From: Rickettsiaceae bacterium 4572_127
GTDB lineage: Bacteria > Pseudomonadota > Alphaproteobacteria > Rs-D84 > NBLK01
Assembly: GCA_002084505.1 (NCBI GenBank)
Contig: NBLK01000037.1
Span: forward strand, 1 to 6,553
Direction of reading: 5' to 3'
DNA length: 6,553 nucleotides
Of this stretch, positions 1 through 5,601 are shown one piece after another. The first letter of the stretch is position 1. Each line of letters starts with the position of its first letter. The position numbers were made by a program, and so were the translations under genes. Under the pieces are notes generated by a model that saw only the letters and a list, made by a program, of their open reading frames with translations, ran no database searches and was not told the DNA's origin.

Positions 1-510
1 GAAATTTAGCCTCAGAAAAGTGTGCAACTTTTAAATACCTATTTTTTCTATGTTTTTCCATAGGTTAGACCGTATCATTTGTATCTAAACTTGTCTAGAC
101 CCATAAAGTTTTAAGTAATTATATATAGTAAATCTAAATAAGAACCGAGCTAATTTTAAGAAAATTTTGTGGAATTTTCAATCGGTTTCAGTGGAATTGG
201 ATAAGCCCCATTTTCACTTAAATTATTGAAAACAACCAAAAAGAACTTAAAATTCGCTTGAAAATAGTTTATAAAAGATTTCAAACAAAGTCCTGTTGTT
301 ATTTAGATTTATTATAATAATATCTTTTTTAGTCCAGCTAATGTATTCTTTTTGGGGGGGGTTAAAGATATATAAAAAAACAGAGTTAGGTTAAGAGCTT
401 GTTTGTTTTTTCCATGCTGTTTTCATTGCAGACACTTAAAAAAGTTTCATAAAAATAAAAACTCTGGAACTAATGCATTGTATAATCTGAAACATACCAA
501 AAATTAAGCA
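1..510. other. Intergenic region with no recognisable gene
   Basis: About 510 bases of AT-rich sequence with stops in all frames and no recognisable tRNA, rRNA or conserved RNA fold. Visible small structure: a short inverted repeat (CTATG at 48-52, CATAG at 59-63), an 8-base direct repeat GTGGAATT at 169-176 and 191-198, a run of eight G at 354-361, and a distant 7-base inverted pair (CAGAGTT near 381, AACTCTG near 460). None identifies a known element. It could be decayed sequence or the 3' side of something beginning outside the window. Confidence 0.5.
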
Positions 511-536
511 AAAATATCTCTTATAAGAGATATTTT
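511..536 (-). terminator. Perfect AT-rich palindrome, likely terminator
   Basis: A 26-base perfect palindrome, arms AAAATATCTC and GAGATATTTT around a TTATAA centre. On the minus strand it begins within the TAA stop of the hypothetical gene at 535-783 and is followed by further T residues and a G, as in an intrinsic terminator. The stem is almost all A-T, so its strength is uncertain. Being symmetric, it could act in both directions. Confidence 0.55.
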
Positions 537-783
537 ATCTACATTTTAAAGAATTATCTGTAATTCGTATACTCCTTGACGACGCTTTATCACCTGTATT
601 TTCTAGTTCAAAAAGATTTTCTACAACTTCTGATAATTTTGCTCTGGATCTTTTTATTTTTTCCTTTTTTTTAGATAAATTTCCAGAGCCACTACCACCC
701 GAAGAATAATGCGAAGCTTCTTTGGCCTGTTTTTCCCTAGCTGCTTTCTTTCGGTCTCTCTCAAACTTAATTGAATTTTGCAT
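535..783 (-). CDS. Lysine-rich hypothetical protein, probably 5'-truncated
   Basis: I do not recognise a family. From the ATG at 783 the product is 82 residues: a charged helical stretch (residues 7-23, rich in K, R, E, A), a flexible Ser/Gly segment (27-34, containing GGSGSG), a second basic helix (38-50), then a short more hydrophobic helix (SEVVENLFELE, 51-61) and a polar tail. No signal peptide or membrane segment is seen. The ATG has no good ribosome binding site. The same frame stays open upstream to 948, inside tRNA-Met, with protein-like content (LEPPPSS, IFKKRK) but no ATG, GTG or TTG. This suggests that the C-terminal end of a longer gene was left beside the tRNA by recombination or deletion. 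A functional small protein from the ATG at 783 is possible but less likely. Confidence 0.4.
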   Translation of the reverse strand: MQNSIKFERDRKKAAREKQAKEASHYSSGGSGSGNLSKKKEKIKRSRAKLSEVVENLFELENTGDKASSRSIRITDNSLKCR

Positions 784-920
784 ACCACCAGTAGAATCTT
801 TTCTCTTTTTAAATATAGAAGAAGGAGGTGGTTCTAAGAAGAACTCTGGAGAGTCTTTTTCTATCTCACTGTCTAGTTCTTCCCATTTTACGCTTTCATA
901 TCCTAAAGACTTCTGTCCTT

Positions 921-994
921 TAGTGGAGGAGGGAATTGAACCCCCGACCTATTGATTATGATTCAACCGCTCTAACCAACTGAGCTACTCCACC
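921..994 (-). tRNA. tRNA-Met (anticodon CAT)
   Basis: Reading the minus strand gives a full 74-base cloverleaf: acceptor GGTGGAG pairing with CTCCACT (one G-U at the terminal pair), D stem GCTC/GAGC, anticodon stem GTTGA/TCAAT around loop ATCATAA, variable loop AGGTC, T stem GGGGG/CCCTC around TTCAATT, discriminator A. The anticodon is CAT. The start GG.GGAGTAGCTCAGTTGGTTAGAG resembles elongator tRNA-Met of Alphaproteobacteria as I remember it. It lacks initiator features such as an unpaired first base and three G-C pairs in the anticodon stem. A lysidine-modified tRNA-Ile2 cannot be excluded by eye. CCA is not encoded: AAG follows the discriminator. Confidence 0.9.
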
Positions 995-998
995 ATAA

Positions 999-1074
999 TG
1001 GTGGCCAGAGGCGGGCTCGAACCGCCGACACAAGGATTTTCAGTCCTTTGCTCTACCAACTGAGCTACCTGGCC
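999..1074 (-). tRNA. tRNA-Phe (anticodon GAA)
   Basis: The minus strand folds into a 76-base tRNA: acceptor GGCCAGG/TCTGGCC, D stem GCTC/GAGC with loop AGTTGGTA, anticodon stem AAGGA/TCCTT with loop CTGAAAA (anticodon GAA), variable loop GTGTC, T stem GGCGG/CCGCC with loop TTCGAGC, discriminator A and an encoded CCA at 1001-999. It precedes tRNA-Met by only four bases (995-998), so both are surely cut from one transcript that starts at the promoter at 1130-1158. Confidence 0.95.
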
Positions 1075-1129
1075 GATAATAATAAAACTTTGTAACTAAA
1101 AGAAGTCTAATTAAATTATTACAAAAGGC

Positions 1130-1158
1130 ATTATATCTAAAATAAATTTATTTGTAAA
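1130..1158 (-). promoter_or_regulatory. Promoter of the tRNA-Phe/tRNA-Met unit
   Basis: On the minus strand a -35 box TTTACA (1158-1153) and a perfect -10 box TATAAT (1135-1130) are separated by 17 bases, close to the sigma-70 consensus. Transcription would begin near 1123, giving a leader of about 50 bases before tRNA-Phe. It lies just past the HU terminator, consistent with separate transcription of the tRNAs. Confidence 0.75.
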
Positions 1159-1161
1159 GAA

Positions 1162-1188
1162 AAAAAGCTCATTTTTAGTGAGCTTTTT
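1162..1188 (-). terminator. Intrinsic terminator of the HU gene
   Basis: A 10-bp stem (AAAAAGCTCA with TGAGCTTTTT) around a 7-base loop, followed on the minus strand by a T run. It sits about 20 bases past the HU stop codon. The stem's own A and T runs also give a T tract on the plus strand, so it could work in both directions, but no plus-strand gene ends here. Confidence 0.85.
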
Positions 1189-1209
1189 ATTTTTGGGTTT
1201 ATCAAAAGA

Positions 1210-1479
1210 CTACATAGCGTTTTTGAAAGTTTTTCCCGGTTTGAACTTAGGAGATTTACTTGCTTTAATTTTAATAGCTTCTCCTGTTTGTGGATTTCTC
1301 CCCATTCTAGCTTTTCTTTTAACAACTTCAAAAGATCCAAAACCAACAAGACTTATTTTGTCTCCTTTTTTTAGAGTTTTTGTAATAACAGCAATCATAG
1401 TATCAATTGTTTCTTTAGTAACAGCATTAGTGTATCCAGTACCGTTAGCAATCGCAGAAATAAATTCAGCTTTATTCAT
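1210..1479 (-). CDS. HU family DNA-binding protein
   Basis: An 89-residue histone-like HU protein, full length for the family. HU dimers bind and bend DNA in the nucleoid with little sequence preference and help replication, repair and transcription. Visible hallmarks: the helical N-terminal dimerisation half beginning MNKAEFI, the GFGSF signature at residues 46-50, the DNA-binding arm with RNPQTG at 61-66 including the intercalating proline 63, and the C-terminal KSPKFKPGK segment typical of HU rather than IHF. The start at 1479 is chosen because AAGGAG (1491-1486) lies six bases upstream and the family begins MNK; an in-frame ATG at 1494 would add five residues unlike the family. It is a single gene with its own promoter (1534-1562) and terminator, divergent from the lipoprotein gene. 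hupB would be the usual name, but HU paralogues cannot be told apart here. Confidence 0.95.
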   Translation of the reverse strand: MNKAEFISAIANGTGYTNAVTKETIDTMIAVITKTLKKGDKISLVGFGSFEVVKRKARMGRNPQTGEAIKIKASKSPKFKPGKTFKNAM

Positions 1480-1485
1480 AATATT

Positions 1486-1491
1486 CTCCTT
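1486..1491 (-). promoter_or_regulatory. Ribosome binding site fixing the HU start
   Basis: The minus strand reads AAGGAG six bases before the ATG at 1479, a strong Shine-Dalgarno sequence. It falls inside the first codons of the longer reading from 1494, which decides for the shorter protein. Confidence 0.8.
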
Positions 1492-1533
1492 CATTTTTAA
1501 GAATCAAACCTCTTAATTAAGGTTTCCATAATA

Positions 1534-1562
1534 ATTTTAGCTAATTTCCACGACCGAGTCAA
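1534..1562 (-). promoter_or_regulatory. Promoter of the HU gene
   Basis: On the minus strand TTGACT (1562-1557) and TAAAAT (1539-1534), each five of six to the sigma-70 consensus, are separated by 17 bases. Transcription would begin near 1527. The predicted 5' end includes an inverted repeat (AAACC and GGTTT, 1506-1510 and 1521-1525) around TTAATTAA, which could be a 5' stabilising hairpin or an operator. Confidence 0.75.
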
Positions 1563-1654
1563 GAAAATTAACAAAAATGGCAAAGAAATATGATAGATTC
1601 TACTTTTCCGCGAACTTTCATGAACAAATAACCGAATTTTATTTTATTTTTCGC

Positions 1655-1682
1655 TTGGAAATAAAAAAGTTTAATATATAAT
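1655..1682 (+). promoter_or_regulatory. Promoter of the lipoprotein-glycosyltransferase unit
   Basis: TTGGAA (1655-1660, four of six to the -35 consensus) and a perfect TATAAT (1677-1682) are separated by 16 bases. The -10 box ends only seven bases before the ATG at 1690, so the predicted start of transcription falls on or within two bases of the start codon, that is, a leaderless message. Confidence 0.6.
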
Positions 1683-1689
1683 GGTCTAA

Positions 1690-2067
1690 ATGAGGGGAAG
1701 AATTTTAGCCATATTGTTGTTTTTAGGTGGTTGTTGGGGAATGCAACAAGGTTCGCTAGAGGATGCTGATTTATTTCATTGGGAAAATGAGCATGTAACT
1801 ATGCGACAGTTTGTTCGTGATCACAAAAAATGCCTAGGAGCTCCTGAGCGATCAGTTCGTCCGTCTCGAATTCAAAAATTCTTACTGCCATATAAACCCT
1901 ACACAGTTCCTAGATGGGACGGGCTTTGGGCAACATTTGAATCAAAACAATATGGAGAAACTGGGCAGAGAACTTCGCTATCAGTTCCTTCAAATGGAGG
2001 ATATTCGTCTCCTGATAGATACAGAAGATGTATGATAAAGAAAAACTACGCAGAAATAGGATATTAA
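1690..2067 (+). CDS. Small predicted lipoprotein of unknown function
   Basis: The product is 125 residues. It starts with a short signal peptide: MRGR, then a hydrophobic stretch ILAILLFLGG, then Cys15. LGGC at 12-15 is a plausible lipobox, so the mature protein would be lipid-anchored in the cell envelope. The rest is polar with many aromatic residues and two further cysteines (Cys48 and Cys114) that could form a disulphide. The segment YTVPRWDGLWATF (71-83) and the ending SSPDRYRRCM...Y resemble small alphaproteobacterial envelope lipoproteins that end in Cys-Met plus an aromatic; I cannot name a family. The start is firm: a TAA codon in frame directly precedes the ATG. No Shine-Dalgarno sequence is seen, in keeping with a leaderless transcript. 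It is the first gene of a unit with the glycosyltransferase, one base downstream. Confidence 0.75.
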   Translation: MRGRILAILLFLGGCWGMQQGSLEDADLFHWENEHVTMRQFVRDHKKCLGAPERSVRPSRIQKFLLPYKPYTVPRWDGLWATFESKQYGETGQRTSLSVPSNGGYSSPDRYRRCMIKKNYAEIGY

Positions 2068-2068
2068 A

Positions 2069-3202
2069 ATGAAGCAATTACGACCACTGATTTTAGCTAG
2101 CAATATGGAAAGAGGGGAGATTAGCGACTATATAGTAGACACGGCTCGATATTTTCAAAAACATCAGATTGCTCCGATAGTTATGTCGGCAGGGGGGTAT
2201 GAAGTTAATCGGCTGAGAAGGGCAGGGATCACGCACATTCAAGTTTCAACTCATAGCGGAAGTCCTTTTTCGTTTTTCAAAAATTATCAAAAAATAAAAA
2301 AAATTGTAAAAGAATATGATATAAATCTAATTCATTCGCATACTAATATCACTGGGTGGCTAGCAAAAATTATCAAAAGAAAATTAAATGTTCCTTATGT
2401 TTCAACGATTCATTATCCTTATATCGGAATTGAAAACTCTAAACTTGGAGTGATTGAAAATATAAAACTTCGTGGGAGATTAGATGCTAATCATGTCTTT
2501 TCTTCGTTTAGCCATATTGTTAAGAAGTTAAAACAACTACCTGAAATTAAAGAAAAAATATCTTTTTTACCTAGGTGGGTTGATAGTAAATTTTACTCAA
2601 CAGAAAACATCTCGTCGGAGAGACTTATTGCTTTGACTCAAAAGTGGAATGTCCCTGATGGGCTTCCTTTGATTTTGAATATAAGCGAGGAAGATGATGC
2701 TAATGAGGAAGTTTTTTTGAGAGCAATTGCTTCTATTAGAGAGAGAAATTTTGGAGTTTTAATGGTTAGAAATTGGGCGAATCATAATGATCCTAAATAT
2801 TTAAAATTAAGAAAAACAGCAGAAAAGCTAGGCGTTTATAAAAATATCTCAGTTGTTTTGCCTGAGGATGATGAACCTCTAATGTATAAAATAGGGGACT
2901 TGATTATCTGCAATACGAAAGTTTCGTTTGCTAGAATTGCCTTGCAATCTCAGTCGATGGGGAAAATTACATTGTTGCCTGCTGTTGAGGGGGCTTCTAG
3001 CATTATAAACACCGATTCCACTGGGAAATTGTTTGTTCCTGATAATGTTGATAGCCTGCGAGAAAGTCTAATTTGGGGGCTAGAACTTTCGAAAGAAAGA
3101 AAAGAAGAGATTTCAACCTCAGCTCGTGAAATGGCTAAGAAATTAGATATAAATAAAATCCTCCCGAAATATCTTGAAATCTGTAAAAAAGTGGCATTGT
3201 AA
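2069..3202 (+). CDS. GT4-like glycosyltransferase with altered donor site
   Basis: A 377-residue protein of GT-B type, close to the usual GT4 length. Such enzymes move a sugar from a nucleotide-sugar to a lipid or glycan, often in lipopolysaccharide or capsule assembly at the inner membrane face. The N-terminal domain is recognisable: MERGEISDYIVDTARYF (13-29), SAGG (40-43), LIHSHTNITGWLA (87-99), VSTIHYPY (111-118), then a domain linker with LPRWVDSKFY (167-176). The C-terminal domain keeps the order LQSQSMGK (292-299) and TGKLFVPDNVDSL (318-330). Key positions differ: the EX7E motif has Val285 and Gln293 instead of two Glu, and the usual GR..KG donor loop is replaced by an acidic stretch near 204-214 (NISEEDDANEE). 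It may be inactive, regulatory or use a changed donor. It starts one base after the lipoprotein stop, so translation is probably coupled; acceptor and donor are unknown. Confidence 0.8.
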   Translation: MKQLRPLILASNMERGEISDYIVDTARYFQKHQIAPIVMSAGGYEVNRLRRAGITHIQVSTHSGSPFSFFKNYQKIKKIVKEYDINLIHSHTNITGWLAKIIKRKLNVPYVSTIHYPYIGIENSKLGVIENIKLRGRLDANHVFSSFSHIVKKLKQLPEIKEKISFLPRWVDSKFYSTENISSERLIALTQKWNVPDGLPLILNISEEDDANEEVFLRAIASIRERNFGVLMVRNWANHNDPKYLKLRKTAEKLGVYKNISVVLPEDDEPLMYKIGDLIICNTKVSFARIALQSQSMGKITLLPAVEGASSIINTDSTGKLFVPDNVDSLRESLIWGLELSKERKEEISTSAREMAKKLDINKILPKYLEICKKVAL

Positions 3203-3218
3203 ATCTATTAAAAAAAAG

Positions 3219-3238
3219 AAAAATCAATTGATTTTTTT
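3219..3238 (+). terminator. AT-rich hairpin after the glycosyltransferase
   Basis: An 18-base perfect palindrome (arms AAAAATCAA and TTGATTTTT) followed by two more T, 17 bases past the glycosyltransferase stop. It resembles a weak intrinsic terminator for the two-gene unit. The stem is almost all A-T, so readthrough into the next gene is plausible. Confidence 0.45.
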
Positions 3239-3256
3239 AGAAATTTGTGATATTTT
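3228..3256 (+). promoter_or_regulatory. Possible promoter of the LRR gene
   Basis: TTGATT (3228-3233) and TATTTT (3251-3256), each four of six to consensus, are separated by 17 bases. The start of transcription would be near 3263, just before the AAAAGGA ribosome binding site at 3266-3272. The match is weak in such AT-rich sequence, and the -35 box lies inside the terminator hairpin. Confidence 0.25.
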
Positions 3257-3278
3257 ATTAAAAATAAAAGGAATTATC

Positions 3279-5498
3279 ATGAAAATTTTACCATCAAATC
3301 AATCACTAATAAATCTAAATTCAGGAAAAATTGTTAAAAATAAACACCTAAATTCAAAAAATACTTTTGAAAAGATAAAAAGTAAAATAATTTCGTCTAT
3401 TGATAGAGTTGATAAGAATGGAAATAAAATTAGATATTTATATGATGCCAATGGTAATATTCTTGAAAAACATTATCTTAATTATGAAGATAAGATAATA
3501 AAAAAAGATTTTATTGTTAATAATAAGAAAATAAATAAAAGTATTAGATTTGAAAATGGAATCAGAATTGAAGAAACAAATTATGACGAAAAAGAAAAGC
3601 CATTATTGTCATGGGAGTTTGAAGAAAATGGTGAAATTGTTTCAAAAGAAACAATTTATGAAGATGGAATCCCTGCAAAAACTATCAAATATGTAGATGG
3701 AACAAAAAAACAAGAAGTGGTTTATATAGAGGGCAATATCGCAGAAATAATTTCTTTTAGAAAAAATGGGAAAAAAGAAAATATAACTAAATTTTATTTA
3801 GACTTACAAAAAGTTAAAGACACAGATTTAGAAGCAAAAGAAACCTTATACTATAATGAATTGGGCGAAGCTGTTGAAAAAAATCTTTATTCTAAGAATG
3901 GAATACGAAATCAATATATTTATAATCCTCCTACAATTTTGTTTGATAGTGATGGAAATGCGGATTATTCAATAACTACCCATACTAAGTTTCTTAAAAA
4001 TGGTAAAATTGATTTTGTAGGCAAGATTGATAAGATGAAAAGTGGTCAGCTTCGCAGTGTTTTATACGATTATTTTGAAAATTTTATTTATGATAAAAAT
4101 GGTAAGTTAAAAAAAACAGTGAAATTATCAGAAAAAATACTAGAAAGACTTTATTACAATCAAAGTTATCTTTATTTTCATACTTTTGAGGAACAAGTTA
4201 TAATTAAAAATGATGGAAGTGGTATTGGTAAATTTAAAAACTATGATATAGATAATGGAATTTTGAATGGAATTCTAAAATTGCTGAAAGCTCACGACTT
4301 ATTAGAAAGAATAGAAAAGATTTCACTTATAGAACAAAAAATAACCGATCTTTCATTTGTAAATGAAATACCCAATCTAACATCTTTAAATATACCAAGA
4401 AACCCAATAAAGAATTTTTCGCCTTTAAGTAAAAAAAAGTATATTGAAAGTTTGGATATAAGTAACACTGGAATTACAGATTTATCCTTTCTAGAATCAA
4501 TGAAACATTTGGAATATCTAAATCTTAGTGGAAATAATATAGAGGATATTTCTATAATTGAGAAATTTCCTTTTTTACGAAAATTAAAAGCAAGTAAAAA
4601 TACTATAACTAAAATTCCAAATATTAAAGAGCTGTTTTTTCTTAATGAATTAGATTTGAGTTATAATAAAATAAAAGATATTTCTAATTTAAGGTATCTT
4701 TTTAAGAAAAAACAATACTTAGATAGTGATAAAGTTTTAACCTTAAATCACAATCAAATAAAAGATATTTCTGCAATTATAAATTTAAAAAATATGAATA
4801 TACTCAATCTTAATAATAATCAAATTAAAGAAATTCCAAAAGGAGATTTTGAAGGATTGGGAGGTTTAAGAATATTGAATTTAAATAAAAACAAAATTAC
4901 AGACATTTCAAACTTAAAGTCTCTTATACACAAAAAGAAAGATCCTAATGATATTTTTCCTATTTTAGATATAAAGCATCTTAATCAAATAGACAATTCT
5001 TACTCTGATAAACCAAAAACAAATATCATTGATAATGATAAATATAATGATATTTTCCCGATTAAAAACTTTGAATATTTTGATAATGAAAAAGAAAAAC
5101 CAATTGATTTAAGTTTTACAAAAAAAGATATGGATACTACTATTGATGATATTTTAAATGGAACTGATAACACCCAGAAGTCTTCAAAAATTAATTATAA
5201 AGAAATAAAAAACAAACTGCATAATATAAAAAAATCTTTTATAAATAATTTAGGACTTCTTACATTAAATATAACAAATAATAAATTAATTGATATCATG
5301 AATCTAAAAGAAATAGAGGTTAAAAACATAGATCTTGATGGAAACAATATTGTTATGTCGAAAAAAAATGTAAAAAAGCACTTATCTTTAGTAAAAGTGA
5401 ATTATGGGATTCAAGTAAATTACGAAGAGGCTGGTGAAAATTTTAAGAGACAAAAGGAAGGTTTACCTATTAAGCAGGAAAAAGAAATTTTAGGATAA
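3279..5498 (+). CDS. Leucine-rich-repeat protein with N-terminal beta-repeat array
   Basis: A 739-residue protein with no signal peptide or membrane segment. Residues 42-175 carry about ten units of 11-13 residues with a turn such as NGN, ENG or EDG followed by Ile/Lys/Glu and ending in Tyr or Phe (for example LYDANGNILEKHY, 54-66), like YD or MORN-variant repeats; weaker copies run to about 320. Residues 345-554 are leucine-rich repeats of SDS22 type, five exactly 22 long (345, 367, 389, 411, 433), with consensus LxxLxLxxNxIxDIS. A polar insert (about 555-655) splits off two last repeats (658-693). LRR domains bind proteins, and in intracellular bacteria such proteins are often host-directed; that role is inference. 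ATG 3279 is chosen because AAAAGGA lies six bases upstream; the longer frame from 3174 would overlap the glycosyltransferase with lysine-rich, unrelated residues. Base composition is more AT than its neighbours. Its partner and export route are unknown. Confidence 0.85.
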   Translation: MKILPSNQSLINLNSGKIVKNKHLNSKNTFEKIKSKIISSIDRVDKNGNKIRYLYDANGNILEKHYLNYEDKIIKKDFIVNNKKINKSIRFENGIRIEETNYDEKEKPLLSWEFEENGEIVSKETIYEDGIPAKTIKYVDGTKKQEVVYIEGNIAEIISFRKNGKKENITKFYLDLQKVKDTDLEAKETLYYNELGEAVEKNLYSKNGIRNQYIYNPPTILFDSDGNADYSITTHTKFLKNGKIDFVGKIDKMKSGQLRSVLYDYFENFIYDKNGKLKKTVKLSEKILERLYYNQSYLYFHTFEEQVIIKNDGSGIGKFKNYDIDNGILNGILKLLKAHDLLERIEKISLIEQKITDLSFVNEIPNLTSLNIPRNPIKNFSPLSKKKYIESLDISNTGITDLSFLESMKHLEYLNLSGNNIEDISIIEKFPFLRKLKASKNTITKIPNIKELFFLNELDLSYNKIKDISNLRYLFKKKQYLDSDKVLTLNHNQIKDISAIINLKNMNILNLNNNQIKEIPKGDFEGLGGLRILNLNKNKITDISNLKSLIHKKKDPNDIFPILDIKHLNQIDNSYSDKPKTNIIDNDKYNDIFPIKNFEYFDNEKEKPIDLSFTKKDMDTTIDDILNGTDNTQKSSKINYKEIKNKLHNIKKSFINNLGLLTLNITNNKLIDIMNLKEIEVKNIDLDGNNIVMSKKNVKKHLSLVKVNYGIQVNYEEAGENFKRQKEGLPIKQEKEILG

Positions 5499-5519
5499 AA
5501 AAACATCAATACACCATTC

Positions 5520-5539
5520 CGCATAATATATATTATGCG
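5520..5539. repeat. Perfect 20-base palindrome between convergent genes
   Basis: CGCATAATAT followed by its exact complement lies between the convergent LRR and tag genes. No T run follows directly on either strand, so it is not a classic intrinsic terminator. On the minus strand a T run occurs about 15 bases later. An alternative pairing of flanking TTCCGC (5517-5522) with GCGGAA (5543-5548) is possible. It may be a transcript-end hairpin for either gene. Confidence 0.5.
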
Positions 5540-5601
5540 ACAAGCGGAAAAGGGCTGTTATTTATGTGAAGGTAAGAAGTTAGCTGTATCAAAATCAAAT
5601 T

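Noticed and set aside
1..240. Possible insertion-sequence remnant with GTGGAATT repeats
   Set aside because: Only an 8-base direct repeat is visible. There is no transposase fragment, terminal inverted repeat pair or target duplication.
722..955. Plus-strand open frame of 77 codons
   Set aside because: It runs antisense to the lysine-rich frame and into the tRNA-Met gene, has no ribosome binding site and reads as a low-complexity Ser/Phe shadow.
1137..1349. Minus-strand open frame of 70 codons
   Set aside because: It overlaps the 3' half of HU in another frame and crosses the HU terminator; a Leu/Lys-rich shadow.
1178..1516. Plus-strand hydrophobic open frame of 112 codons
   Set aside because: It is the antisense of the HU gene; its apparent membrane segments arise from the complement of lysine-rich codons.
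3174..3278. Longer start for the LRR protein
   Set aside because: It overlaps the end of the glycosyltransferase, adds 35 lysine-rich residues across the terminator hairpin, and has no ribosome binding site, unlike the ATG at 3279.
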